Counted from the stretch's first letter, positions 18,553-27,556 are shown. The stretch: 64,000 nucleotides of DNA from Microcoleus sp. bin38.metabat.b11b12b14.051 (GCF_013299165.1 NZ_JAAFKD010000004.1:1-64000), one strand, 5' to 3'. The notes: generated by a model not told the origin, from the sequence alone. Made by a program: numbers and translations.

Positions 18553-19671
18553 GTGTACGAGTATTTTCCTGATAAAAATCCTGTTCCCATCCCTGCTCCT
18601 GTTCCAAAGCCAACTCCGACTCCAGTTCCAGTTCCCCAGGAAATTTGTCCACCACCACCAGGTTTCTTTAATAACAGCGGTAGCGTGATTATCGCCAGCA
18701 GTAGCAGCGGTGGTGGCGGGATAGGTTGTGTCACACCATCGCCGTCACCATCACCAACACCAAGACCATCGCCTACTCCCATCCCCAGTCCGCGTCCAGC
18801 ACCAAGCCCTCGTCCAGCACCAAGCCCTCGTCCAGCCCCCAGCCCGCGTCCAGCCCCCAGCCCGCGTCCAGCCCCCAGTCCGCGTCCAGCACCAAGCCCG
18901 CGTCCAGCACCAAGCCCTCGTCCAGCCCCCAGCCCGCGTCCAGCACCGAGTCCCAGTGGTGGCGGTCGTCCGATTCGGGCGGTTCCCGCTTCTTCTCTCA
19001 GAAGCGCTAATGCCCTTACCTTACCCCAGAAGCCACTTTTTGAAAGTGCTAACCAAGGTAACAATAACTACGCCACCGATTACGTGGACGTAGCAAGCGT
19101 CAGCCGCGATTTACTTGTCAGTCCAGAACTATCATCAACTCCTAGCAACTCTGAAGATGTAAACGTAGCTAGCATCAGTGGGGAACTGCTAAAAAATCCA
19201 GAACTATCATCAACTCCTAGCAGCGAAAAGAAGGTAGATTTAACTGACATCAGCAGCAATCTACTCCTTGATTCAGAACTATCATCAACAGACAACAACG
19301 AAAACCAAGTTGATTTAGCAAATATCAGCGGCGACTTACTTGAAGACCCAGAATTATCATCAACAGACAACAACGAAAATGAACTTGATTTAGCCAGCAT
19401 CAGTGGCGACTTACTTGAAGACCCAGAATTATCATCAACAGACAGTAACGAAAATGAACTTGATTTAGCAAGCATCAGCGGCGACCTACTTGAAGACCCA
19501 GAACTAGCCTCAGAGGATAACAACTCCCTAGCATCCAAAACTACAAACCCTAACGACGATGCCCTCCCCGCCGAAGCCGTTCCCGAACCCACCACCGGAT
19601 TAGGTGCTTTCTTAGCACTCGGTGGATTAGGTTTACTCAAAAAGCTCAAAAACAGGAAAACCAAAGAGTAA
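18553..19671 (+). CDS. PEP-CTERM protein, C-terminal piece
   Basis: The 372-codon C-terminal part of the interrupted gene. It contains a Pro-rich spacer with about nine PRPAPS units (encoded around 18790-18950), then about five copies of a 25-residue acidic repeat with core DLASISGDLLEDPELSST, and ends with a canonical PEP-CTERM sorting signal: AVPEPTT, a hydrophobic segment (GLGAFLALGGLGLLKKL) and basic KNRKTKE. Such proteins are processed by exosortase and displayed or released at the cell surface. The GTG at 18553 is the only usual start codon in the open stretch after the stop, but it lies inside the conserved GWVYEYF segment, so it is unlikely to be a true start and would lack a signal peptide. 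The stop overlaps the next ATG by one base. Confidence 0.7.
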   Translation: MYEYFPDKNPVPIPAPVPKPTPTPVPVPQEICPPPPGFFNNSGSVIIASSSSGGGGIGCVTPSPSPSPTPRPSPTPIPSPRPAPSPRPAPSPRPAPSPRPAPSPRPAPSPRPAPSPRPAPSPRPAPSPRPAPSPSGGGRPIRAVPASSLRSANALTLPQKPLFESANQGNNNYATDYVDVASVSRDLLVSPELSSTPSNSEDVNVASISGELLKNPELSSTPSSEKKVDLTDISSNLLLDSELSSTDNNENQVDLANISGDLLEDPELSSTDNNENELDLASISGDLLEDPELSSTDSNENELDLASISGDLLEDPELASEDNNSLASKTTNPNDDALPAEAVPEPTTGLGAFLALGGLGLLKKLKNRKTKE

Positions 19672-22646
19672 TGAAAACCCTTTACACCATCCTGTACGCC
19701 CTCAGCATCATCCTCATCAACCCCTGGGGAACTACGCGGGGGCTCATCTGGACATCGCCCAAAGTATTGATTATTTGGCTCATAATTTCCCTCAACATCG
19801 CGCTTTTATTATCGCAAAAAACATCGATCGCAATTCCCCAAAACTGGAAAAATAGCCTGATACTTTGGACGATATTTCTCTCCATAGGAGCCATCTCTAC
19901 CCTGCACAGTCCCTTCCCTTTAACCTCTTTTCTCGGTCAAGACCAAATGGGCGACGGTTGGCTCTACTGGCTGTTAATCGCTGCCTTTACTCTCAGCAAC
20001 AGTTTGCTCTTAATCGCACGCCCGCAACTGATCAATTCACAATTCCAAGGATTGCTAATTGGTGGTATTATTCTCGCCATCAGTATCTTTCCCCAAATCA
20101 TGGACTGGCGCATCGACTACACCGCTACAATGGGCAAACTAATTAGGGGCGATGTTTTAGCTAGCAGTATTTTTCAAGGACAACAACCAATAGGATTGTA
20201 CTCTCACCGCGGCCACGCAGCTATAGTTTTAGCGTTGACGGCAATTACTGCGATTGTCGGTTGGTTTTGGAGATTTACGAATACTACATTAACTGCTATT
20301 ACTTTGATTTTAACTGTTCCGGCACTGCTACTAACTTCTACTCGCAGTGCAATTGTAGCTTTGATTGTTGCCTGTGCTTATTTGTTGGGACGACCTTATT
20401 ACAAAATTATCACCGCCATAGCTCTCCTGGGCGCCCTCGCTGTGGGCATTATGACTCTCAACAGACCCCTTAACTGGGAAAAACCGAGCATCGAACAAGT
20501 CATGTCCAGCCGATCGCCTATGTGGGAACTCGCAGCCAGAGGTATCAAAAAACGCCCGTTATTTGGATGGGGATTTGACGGCTTAGGGATTGCCTATCCC
20601 TATATCAGGAATCCTCAAGTAACTCCGAGAGTTGTCAACTTGAACGAGTTTACCTACGACTATATTAACATAAAAGGTGAAATTAGCACCAGAGAAATTC
20701 CTACTTATAAAGCTCACAATTGGATTTTGGATACAACGGTATCAGTTGGGATTTTGGGGCTGATTGCTGCGATCGCACTTTGGGGATATTATTTCTCTTT
20801 GGCGCTGCAATCTTCCATTCGCGGGATTGCAGCCATTGCTATTGCTTATCTGGTTTTTGCTGTGACTTGGTTCGATGGTGCTCAATACGCACATATTGCC
20901 TGGTGGACGCTCAGTTTCGCCACAGTTAGATATCCTTATTCTCAAGATAACGAGAAAAGAAGATTGATTTCAAATCAAGTTCAGGTTTATATATTTTTGA
21001 GTTTATTTATTATATCGTTGATCGGAAGTTTTTATGTAGGTAATTTCAATAACATTAACAACTTTATTGTCAAAGCAAAATCATCGCTATTTCCCGGACA
21101 ACTGTTAGGCTGCGGAAGTTCCAGCGGCGGGCCGACGGATAATCCCATAGATTCTCGATACGGCAAAAAATCTTATCCTTGGACATCGGAAATTAAATGG
21201 AGTTGCGTATACAATATCCAAGATTTTCAAGGTGGCACTCTGATTGACAAGTTTAACTTTGTCAGAGATATTGCTGCTGCTAACGGTGGCGGAGTTATCT
21301 ATTTTCCAGCGGGGACTTATGACTTTGCAGACAGTATCTATTTGAAGTCGGGAGTAGTCATTCGAGGGGAAACTCCGCTAGCAAATGACGCCAAACAAAG
21401 TTTGTACAATCCTCGGACAAAATTTGTGTTTCCTAAATACAAACCGCAACTTTCAGGGAAGGGAACTCTCAACAGCACGGCTTTTAAAAGAATCTTTACT
21501 GAAAATCCTAATACTGATAGCAATATCGGTGTTGTCAATCTAGATATTAACCGATCGCCAATTTACTTGCTCAGCAACCTCGACTACAGTCAAAATAGCA
21601 ATATTGTGGTTTACGGCCTCCGCAGCAATAACGTTGCCGAACCCAGCCCCTCAGTCCCAAACCTGAATTTTCAAGCAGCGTGGCAGCGATATGCCAATCC
21701 CTATGTCGCTAATATCAAAATTAATGCTTTGGCTAATGTGTTAATTGCCAACAATCGGCTTAACGATAGTATCACAGATAATTACCAACAACCTGAATAT
21801 CAAGTAAAATCTGGCGAGTCTGGCGCGATCGCCCAATATGATGTTAGATTCGACTACAGCAACCATTTCGGTATTTTAGTCAACCGTTCCAAGGCTGGCA
21901 AATCTGAAGAAAGTTTTGTGCCGGCGGCGGAACCAAAGGCTGAGCCGGGTTTGTTTCGCAAAGGGATTGCGATTCGCGATAATTGGGTTTATCATACGAT
22001 GAGGGCGGGAATCCGAGCGTCGGGCAATGGCTTGGTTGTCAAAAATAATGCGATTAGAGATGATGCTCGCAAGCGCTGGTGGACGGATGAGACAGGCGCG
22101 CGAGTCGCTGGAAAAGAGACGAGTTTTAACAGTCGGGCGATCGAATGGGCTGGCTGGAATGTTTTAATCCAAGATAATGATTTTCAAGTGTACAGACATC
22201 GACTGAAAAATTCAAAGTTTCTCAGCAATGATGGAGGGGGAATTGTGATTCATGCTTGCTGCGGCGGAACTTCGGTTCAGCAGGCGAATATTGTAGGTAA
22301 TTCTGGCAATTCTTACATTGGGATTGTTGAAGTTCCTCGGATTCGAGATGTGAGGATTTTTGGGAATAAGTTGTTGTCGAATGTTAAGGGCGATTGGCCT
22401 TTAATTTATGTGAAGGCGGATACTGAGCAAAAAAATTATGGGATGCAGAATGTAATTGTAGAAAATAATACGATTAAAGGGAGTATGTTAGCAGTCGCGA
22501 GTCAGGGAGGAAGGGGAAATGCGATTAGAAGTAACAGCGGTTTTAATGTTGGTTCGATTAAATTTTCTTGTCACGTTGCGGTTAGTGAAAATCAGGGGTT
22601 TGGAAGTTTGCCTTGCTGGCGGCGCAGAAACATAGACGGCGGTTGA
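19671..22646 (+). CDS. Wzy/WaaL-like membrane polymerase fused to a beta-helix domain
   Basis: A 991-residue two-part protein. Residues 1-460 form about 11 membrane helices with O-antigen ligase/polymerase features: LTSTRSAIVALIV, RSPMWELAARGIKKRP then LFGWGFDGLG, and KAHNWILDTTVSVGILGL. A short Gly/Ser linker (about 480-490) follows the last helix. Residues 495-985 look like a pectate-lyase-type right-handed beta helix: FNFVRDIAAANGGGVIYFPAGTYDF and GVVIRGET at the start, then many N-rich coils such as NVLIANNRL, GLVVKNNAIRDD, NVIVENNTIKG. The likely job is to assemble and then bind, trim or ligate an exported glycan on the outer face of the membrane; that is inference. It overlaps the PEP-CTERM gene by one base. 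Its last codons and TGA stop come from the GGCGGTTGA arm of the repeat that follows. Confidence 0.85.
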   Translation: MKTLYTILYALSIILINPWGTTRGLIWTSPKVLIIWLIISLNIALLLSQKTSIAIPQNWKNSLILWTIFLSIGAISTLHSPFPLTSFLGQDQMGDGWLYWLLIAAFTLSNSLLLIARPQLINSQFQGLLIGGIILAISIFPQIMDWRIDYTATMGKLIRGDVLASSIFQGQQPIGLYSHRGHAAIVLALTAITAIVGWFWRFTNTTLTAITLILTVPALLLTSTRSAIVALIVACAYLLGRPYYKIITAIALLGALAVGIMTLNRPLNWEKPSIEQVMSSRSPMWELAARGIKKRPLFGWGFDGLGIAYPYIRNPQVTPRVVNLNEFTYDYINIKGEISTREIPTYKAHNWILDTTVSVGILGLIAAIALWGYYFSLALQSSIRGIAAIAIAYLVFAVTWFDGAQYAHIAWWTLSFATVRYPYSQDNEKRRLISNQVQVYIFLSLFIISLIGSFYVGNFNNINNFIVKAKSSLFPGQLLGCGSSSGGPTDNPIDSRYGKKSYPWTSEIKWSCVYNIQDFQGGTLIDKFNFVRDIAAANGGGVIYFPAGTYDFADSIYLKSGVVIRGETPLANDAKQSLYNPRTKFVFPKYKPQLSGKGTLNSTAFKRIFTENPNTDSNIGVVNLDINRSPIYLLSNLDYSQNSNIVVYGLRSNNVAEPSPSVPNLNFQAAWQRYANPYVANIKINALANVLIANNRLNDSITDNYQQPEYQVKSGESGAIAQYDVRFDYSNHFGILVNRSKAGKSEESFVPAAEPKAEPGLFRKGIAIRDNWVYHTMRAGIRASGNGLVVKNNAIRDDARKRWWTDETGARVAGKETSFNSRAIEWAGWNVLIQDNDFQVYRHRLKNSKFLSNDGGGIVIHACCGGTSVQQANIVGNSGNSYIGIVEVPRIRDVRIFGNKLLSNVKGDWPLIYVKADTEQKNYGMQNVIVENNTIKGSMLAVASQGGRGNAIRSNSGFNVGSIKFSCHVAVSENQGFGSLPCWRRRNIDGG

Positions 22647-23262
22647 AACCAGGTTTACAAAAACGAAGACGGCGGTTGAAACCAGGTTTATAAAAAAGAA
22701 GACGGCGGTTGAAACCAGGTTTACAAAAAAGAAGACGGCGGTTCAAACCGCGCCTACAAAAACGAAGACGGCGGTTCAAACCGCGCCTACAAAAACGAAG
22801 TCTGCCTCCGCAGACTCAAGAGCATAATATAAATAATCTAATAGGGTTCACTTAGCCTACAAAAAAGAAGACGGCGGTTCAAACCGCGCCTACAAAAACG
22901 AAGACGGCGGTTCAAACCGCGCCTACAAAAACGAAGTCTGCCTCCGCAGACTCAAGAGCATAATATAAATAATCTAATAGGGTTCACTTAGCCTACAAAA
23001 AAGAAGACGGCGGTTCAAACCGCGCCTACAAAAACGAAGACGGCGGTTCAAACCGCGCCTACAAAAACGAAGTCTGCCTCCGCAGACTCAAGAGCATAAT
23101 ATAAATAATCTAATAGGGTTCACTTAGCCTACAAAAAAGAAGACGGCGGTTCAAACCGCGCCTACAAAAAAGAAGACGGCGGTTGAAACCGCGCCTACAA
23201 AAACGAAGTCTGCCTCCGCAGACTCAAGAGCATAATATAATCTTCACAATCCCTTCTTCAGC
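22633..23262 (+). repeat. Double-hairpin repeat array, 136-bp period, four copies
   Basis: After three short lead units (GACGGCGGTTGAAACC plus AGGTTTACAAAAAAGAA) come four 136-base units whose second hairpin GTCTGC-CTCC-GCAGAC lies at about 22800, 22936, 23072 and 23208. Each unit holds two copies of GACGGCGGTTCAAACCGCGCC, the CTCC-loop hairpin, and the stretch GAGCATAATATAAATAATC. In many copies GTTGAAAC has become GTTCAAAC, which makes hairpin 1 a perfect palindrome of different arms. The array is in sense to the polymerase gene and supplies its stop. Confidence 0.9.
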
Positions 23263-23287
23263 CCGCGGAGGCGCGTGAGTGTTTGTA

Positions 23288-23474
23288 TAGAACCCATTTG
23301 ACATCTTTGAGTTTTTGGGTTGGGTGACGAGAAATACCGAGATTAACCCGGTTTCTGAGATTTACGCCCGGGGCAAGAAACCGGGTTTCTACGAGTTTTT
23401 GGGTTGGTCACGAGAAATACCGAGAGAAACCCGGTTTCTGAGATTTACGCAGAATAGATCTCAAATGGGTTCTA
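23288..23474. mobile_element. 187-bp MITE with 14-bp perfect inverted ends and TA duplication
   Basis: The ends TAGAACCCATTTGA (23288-23301) and TCAAATGGGTTCTA (23461-23474) are perfect inverted repeats (18 of 19 if extended). TA flanks both sides (23286-23287 and 23475-23476). Removing the element and one TA restores GTTTGTAGACGCGG, the uninterrupted middle of the double-hairpin repeat seen intact at 30340 and 30476. TA duplication is the mark of IS630/Tc1-mariner transposition. The interior has no gene; it contains two copies of ACCCGGTTTCTGAGATTTACGC and an inverted copy. Confidence 0.8.
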
Positions 23475-23505
23475 TAGACGCGGTTAAAACCGCCCAGTCT
23501 TCTTG

Positions 23506-24219
23506 TTAGTGTTTCTTAGGATTTTTGGGAAAAGGAATTCCTAAACTTTCATGGAAAACAAGCTGAGTTTTATACGTCAAGCGGCGGTTGACTTGTTTGA
23601 TAATTTTTTCCAAAAGCGCATCGCCGGTTTTTTCAATTAGAGGTTGAGACATCGATCGAATAAACTTAGGAAAGCACACCCCCACGGCTAAATCCAGTTT
23701 CCACGTCGCACTGGTAATCGCAGGCGGTAGCTGGGCACGTTGCGAGGCGGGCCAATCGGCGGCAAACTCGTCAGATGGTATCTCTACTAGCTTCATTGCC
23801 GATCGAAAATCCACTTCATATCCCGGCGCTGTATAATTGGGAACCGGAATAGTCTTAATCAAATAGCGGCCTTCAGCGTCAGGTGGGAGCAACTCTAAAC
23901 CGATTCTCGCTTCAACTCGGTAGCCGAAGGCCCCAAAACGCCCGATTAACAGATCATAGCCGTTTTCGCCGATCGGCTCAGCCTTCATCGGCAAAGCGCA
24001 CTGACAAAACCAATTCTTGTGGTTGTTCAAATGCTGCGCCACTGTAGCAGCATCCGCGTACATCTCCATGCTGTCTTCAAAATGGGTGTGAAACCAAATC
24101 GGTTCAGCTTCCTCTGCTGCATCCGCACCTCCACTTTGGGGGTTTCTGAAACTCGGATCTGGGTAACAATTTTCGTCAGAAGCTTCAACAGTTTGATATT
24201 CAGCGGAATCCTGCCTCAT
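23506..24219 (-). CDS. DUF1997 family protein
   Basis: A 237-residue soluble protein of the DUF1997 family found in cyanobacteria and plastids; function unknown. The conserved core starts at WFHTHFEDSMEMYADAATVA and includes WFCQCALPMKAEPIG and YDLLIGRFGAFGYRVEARIG, a START/SRPBCC-like lipid- or pigment-binding beta pattern, and ends with the QVNRRLTYKTQLVFHESLGIPFP segment. I start it at ATG 24219 because AGGAGA lies 7 bases upstream of it; a TTG nine codons earlier has no such site. A minus-oriented copy of the double-hairpin repeat, split by a MITE, lies just past its stop. Confidence 0.82.
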   Translation of the reverse strand: MRQDSAEYQTVEASDENCYPDPSFRNPQSGGADAAEEAEPIWFHTHFEDSMEMYADAATVAQHLNNHKNWFCQCALPMKAEPIGENGYDLLIGRFGAFGYRVEARIGLELLPPDAEGRYLIKTIPVPNYTAPGYEVDFRSAMKLVEIPSDEFAADWPASQRAQLPPAITSATWKLDLAVGVCFPKFIRSMSQPLIEKTGDALLEKIIKQVNRRLTYKTQLVFHESLGIPFPKNPKKH

Positions 24220-24340
24220 CGTATGCTCTCCTGTAATACACGCCAATCGATCGACTTGGGAATGTGGTAAGGGAGGAAACTCCCTACAATTGAGAAATAG
24301 ATAGTAACAAAACTTACCCTAGACCAGCATAACTCGACTT

Positions 24341-25000
24341 ATGAAAGCATTTGTAGCAGGAGCCACAGGTCAAACTGGCCGCCGAATTGTCACAGAATTA
24401 GTTAAGCGGGGCATTCCCGTGCGCGCCCTAGTCCGAAATCTAGAGACGGCTAGGCAAATTTTACCACCGGAGGCAGAGTTAGTTACTGGAGATGTATTAA
24501 ATGCGACTTCTCTGGGCGATGCCATAGGCGACAGTACGGTGTTGCTCTGTGCGACGGGGGCGGCCCCAGGTTTTGACCCAACTGCGCCTTACAAGGTAGA
24601 TTTTGAGGGTACTAAAAATTTGGCGGAGGCAGCTAAGGCTAAGGGAATTGAGCATTTTGTGCTGGTGACTTCTCTGTGCGTTTCTCAGTTTTTTCACCCG
24701 CTAAATCTGTTTTGGCTGATTTTGGTTTGGAAAAAACAGGCGGAGGAATATTTGCAAAAATCTGGTTTAACTTATACGATCGTCCGTCCGGGCGGTCTCA
24801 AAAATGAGGATAATTCAGATGCGATCGTCATGAGGAGTGCGGATACGCTGTTTGAAAGCAGCATTCCCCGCACTAAGGTAGCTCAAGTCTGCGTAGAAGC
24901 GCTATTTCAGCCGGCTTCTCGTAACAAGGTTGTGGAAATTGTGGCGAAGTCAGAGGCCCCGCAAAAGAGTTTTGAGGAGTTGTTTGCTGGCGTGGTTTGA
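24341..25000 (+). CDS. Atypical SDR, NAD(P)-binding Rossmann protein
   Basis: A 219-residue extended/atypical short-chain dehydrogenase-like protein. The nucleotide-binding loop is GATGQTGR (7-14), R31/R33 of ALVRN suggest NADP(H) preference, and D51 in GDVLN contacts the adenine. The YxxxK active-site Tyr is absent: the region reads FWLILVWKKQAEEYLQKSGL followed by YTIVRPGGL, as in Ycf39-like and TIC62-like proteins of phototrophs, which act in cofactor sensing or pigment-protein assembly. The exact role is not readable. It is divergent from the DUF1997 gene. Confidence 0.85.
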   Translation: MKAFVAGATGQTGRRIVTELVKRGIPVRALVRNLETARQILPPEAELVTGDVLNATSLGDAIGDSTVLLCATGAAPGFDPTAPYKVDFEGTKNLAEAAKAKGIEHFVLVTSLCVSQFFHPLNLFWLILVWKKQAEEYLQKSGLTYTIVRPGGLKNEDNSDAIVMRSADTLFESSIPRTKVAQVCVEALFQPASRNKVVEIVAKSEAPQKSFEELFAGVV

Positions 25001-25116
25001 TTGAATGAGTAGCTTGGGTTCGGTGCGTCAGACAATAACCATTCGACTAGAGTCAAAAATTTGGGCTGACGCACCCTACAACTTGAAAAAAACCCGGTTT
25101 TTGTCTAAATTATGAA

Positions 25117-25473
25117 CTACCTGAAGTTGAGCGCTGGTTCTTTACAAAGGTTAACAGCATCCAATTCTGTGAATTTGCCATCCGAGTATTCGGCTCTGAC
25201 ATCAAAAATACAGCCCGCATCCACGCCTTCGTAGTCACCTTGATTCCACTCAAAATCTGCCTTTTCCCGATCGGCAATGGGCCCACCTAGCTCGTTTTCT
25301 CCCCACGTATTCTTACTGGGAGCAGACATATAGACGGCTGTCATCGTCTTGCCGCTGTTGTTGATCACGGCAACTCTCACCACCCGAGCGAAAACACTAG
25401 GTGCTGTCACCCCTAACAGCGACAGGGACAGCCCCGCAGCGATCGTGACTTTGCTTAATAACTTGTTAACCAT
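25117..25473 (-). CDS. Small exported protein
   Basis: A 118-residue protein with a signal peptide (MVNKLLSKVTIAAGLSLSLLGVTAPSVFA). The mature part has the pattern INNSGKTMTAVYMSAPSKNTWG, then NELGGPIADREKADFEW, and DVRAEYSDGKFTELDAVNLCKEPAL with two Cys that may form a disulfide. Small secreted cyanobacterial proteins with a related NNTG...LYVS...WG.D.LG pattern exist, but none has a known function as far as I know. It would be periplasmic or secreted. Ribosome site not obvious. Confidence 0.7.
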   Translation of the reverse strand: MVNKLLSKVTIAAGLSLSLLGVTAPSVFARVVRVAVINNSGKTMTAVYMSAPSKNTWGENELGGPIADREKADFEWNQGDYEGVDAGCIFDVRAEYSDGKFTELDAVNLCKEPALNFR

Positions 25474-25561
25474 TGACCAATCAACCTCAACATTAGATAT
25501 CCTCCAAGCTTAGCTTTATACTTGAGAACTCACAAGTAAGAGGCGTAGGGTGCGTCAATCT

Positions 25562-25708
25562 GAGCGCCCAAGCGCAACTACGTACCTTAGAGAGCGCCCA
25601 AGCGCAACTACGTACCTTAGAGAGCGCCCAAGCGCAACTACGTACCTTAGAGATTAGAGAGCGCCCAAGCGCAACTACGTACCTTAGAGAGCGCCCAAGC
25701 GCAACTAT
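25562..25708. repeat. 30-36 bp tandem repeat (GAGCGCCCAAGCGCAACTAC)
   Basis: Five copies of a unit with a GCGCCCAAGCGC palindrome, the fourth preceded by a 6-base addition. It lies downstream of the small exported protein gene's start side, in the 25474-25946 gap, and encodes nothing. Confidence 0.85.
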
Positions 25709-25730
25709 AGCGGTTCTCAAAAAAGTGAGG

Positions 25731-25858
25731 ATAGCCATAGCCATAGCCCTATGCCATAGCCATAGCCATAGCCCTATGCCATAGCCATAGCCCTATGCCA
25801 TAGCCCTATGCCATAGCCCTATGCCCTATGCCCTATGCCCTATGCCCTATGCCCTATG
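25731..25858. repeat. CCATAG / CCCTATG microsatellite
   Basis: Intermixed hexamers (CCATAG) and heptamers (CCCTATG), about 20 units, ending in a pure CCCTATG run. The two units are near-reverse complements (CATAG-CC-CTATG), so the tract can fold into many alternative hairpins. It ends about 90 bases before the lysozyme-like gene. Confidence 0.9.
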
Positions 25859-25946
25859 TACGTACCTGAGTGCAATTTTTCGATCGCCAAATCTGGCAAA
25901 ATCTTAAGAGTTTGACAATCCGCCATGGAAATTTCCCTCTCTCAGC

Positions 25947-27233
25947 ATGAAAACTCTCAAGTGGCCAGCTTGGTTCCCCTATCCGATTTCGTGGTTAAGG
26001 GCATTTGCTCTTGCTCAGAGTTTTAGTTTTGTCCTTCGCAGGGGCATTCCTTTCGCCAGCGACGATCTCGGCTTTCTGACTGTACTGCTGGCGGCTTGGC
26101 TGATTCAGTTACCTTTGTTCTTTGTCGCCCACTTTTTAGCAGTCAAAATCCTCAATCCTTTACTGGCTATGCTGCCGGCTCGCTTTCGGGTGGCGCGGAA
26201 GTTCAAGCGGCGGCATACTGGAGTGCGATCGCACTTGCGAGAAGGTTTGAATGCTGTTGTAGTGATTTTCTTTGCCTTTAGCCTAGGGCTGTTGGTGCAA
26301 CTGGCGATTTATTATTGGCCCGCGCGATCGATCGATCCAGCGCAAATGCTCGCAGGAATCTCTACTTTGACAAAGGTGGCGATCGCGGGTGAATTCGATT
26401 TCTGGCTGGTAAAATTGGCGGGGGTTTTATCGAGTTTAACGCTATTAGCCGCGCCGTTATATCAACACGATTTTCGGGTGCGCCGGATGCGGGCGGCTAG
26501 AAAATTAGCCGAAATCACCGAAATGGAAATGACTGCATTTGAAACCGAGAAAATCCGCCGCCGTAAAAAAAGTTTGCTGAGGCGATCGGAAATTCAAATC
26601 CTAGGATTTCTAATTGCGATCGGCGCTGTCATTAGTAGCGCTGTTTTTTTGGTAGCCAATTTGCGCGGAAATCAGCAGTTTTCGCAGTCGGCGAGTGAAG
26701 TGAGAAAAATGCCACCGCTGGCGATGAAAACCGGTGATCCTTACATTCGAGCTTTGATGCGGACTATTTCTGCTAGCGAGTCAAATGTTTCTCGGCCTTA
26801 TCACGTTGTTTACGGCGGCAAATATGTCTTAGATTTGAGCCGTCATCCTGATTGGTGCGTGAAAATTGTCAACGGCCCAAATGTCGGCAAATGTACCACA
26901 GCAGCGGGTAGGTATCAATTTTTGACTTCAACTTGGAAAGATAAAGCGAAGCGATATCACCCGCAGCCTGGTAATTTTGTATTGTGGCAAGATTACAGTT
27001 TTGAACCGGAATATCAAGATGCTGTGGTTTATGCTTGGTTGAGCGATCGCAAATTTTGGAAAGCCGATATTCCTGAGATGTTGCGCCAGGAAAAATTAAC
27101 TGAGGTTTTGCGGATGTTGTCGGGAACTTGGACAAGTTTGGGATATGGAATTGAGAACAATTCAATGAGTTCTAGTTTGCCCAAAGTCTACCAGAAAGTG
27201 CTGCGAGAAGAATTGGCAAATGCTGGCTCTTAG
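25947..27233 (+). CDS. Membrane protein with C-terminal lambda-lysozyme-like (GH104) domain
   Basis: A 428-residue protein. The N-terminal part has about four hydrophobic segments (around 43-75, 103-125, 153-172, 217-237) separated by basic loops. The C-terminal part (about 262-425) matches the lambda phage R endolysin fold: catalytic E278 in TISASESN, CTTAAGRYQFLTSTW, and a helical end with GTWTSLGYG. Members cleave peptidoglycan as lytic transglycosylases. The domain follows a transmembrane segment, so it should face the periplasm and act on the cell's own wall, for example at septa or in septal-junction making, rather than in phage lysis: no holin or other phage gene is near. The start ATG at 25947 gives a membrane-type N-terminus. 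Confidence 0.83.
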   Translation: MKTLKWPAWFPYPISWLRAFALAQSFSFVLRRGIPFASDDLGFLTVLLAAWLIQLPLFFVAHFLAVKILNPLLAMLPARFRVARKFKRRHTGVRSHLREGLNAVVVIFFAFSLGLLVQLAIYYWPARSIDPAQMLAGISTLTKVAIAGEFDFWLVKLAGVLSSLTLLAAPLYQHDFRVRRMRAARKLAEITEMEMTAFETEKIRRRKKSLLRRSEIQILGFLIAIGAVISSAVFLVANLRGNQQFSQSASEVRKMPPLAMKTGDPYIRALMRTISASESNVSRPYHVVYGGKYVLDLSRHPDWCVKIVNGPNVGKCTTAAGRYQFLTSTWKDKAKRYHPQPGNFVLWQDYSFEPEYQDAVVYAWLSDRKFWKADIPEMLRQEKLTEVLRMLSGTWTSLGYGIENNSMSSSLPKVYQKVLREELANAGS

Positions 27234-27250
27234 GAAATTAGATCGAATCC

Positions 27251-27556
27251 GCAACAACCCAAAAAATCAAATAAGTACGTTCGTAGTGCGGACTTTAGTC
27301 CGCAACAACCCAAAAAATAAGTACGTTCGTAGTGCGGACTTTAGTCCGCAACAACCCAAAAAATCAAATAAGTACGTTCGTAGTGCGGACTTTAGTCCGC
27401 AACAACCCAAAAAATCAAATAAGTACGTTCGTAGTGCGGACTTTAGTCCGCAACAACCCAAAAAATCAAATAAGTACGTTCGTAGTGCGGACTCAAGTCC
27501 GCAACAACCCAAAAAATCAAATAAGTACGTTCGTAGTGCGGACTTTAGTCCGCAAA
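27251..27556 (+). repeat. Six tandem units of the GTTCGTAG/GCGGACT palindrome family
   Basis: Units of 51 bases (one of 46) start near 27251, 27302, 27348, 27399, 27450 and 27501. Each has AACAACCCAAAAAATC, AAATAAGTAC, GTTCGTAGTGCGGACTTTAGTCCGC. Relative to the hisG array the stem has changed from AGGACT/AGTCCT to CGGACT/AGTCCG, a paired change. The array begins 18 bases after the lysozyme-like gene, in sense. The remaining 27557-27826 has no clear gene. Confidence 0.9.

Noticed and set aside
18528-19064. Gly-rich LGAGRG frame on the minus strand
   Set aside because: It is the antisense shadow of the PRPAPS-coding repeat of the PEP-CTERM gene.
25947-27233. Prophage endolysin
   Set aside because: No holin, capsid, tail, integrase or att-like repeats nearby, and the domain carries its own multi-span membrane anchor.
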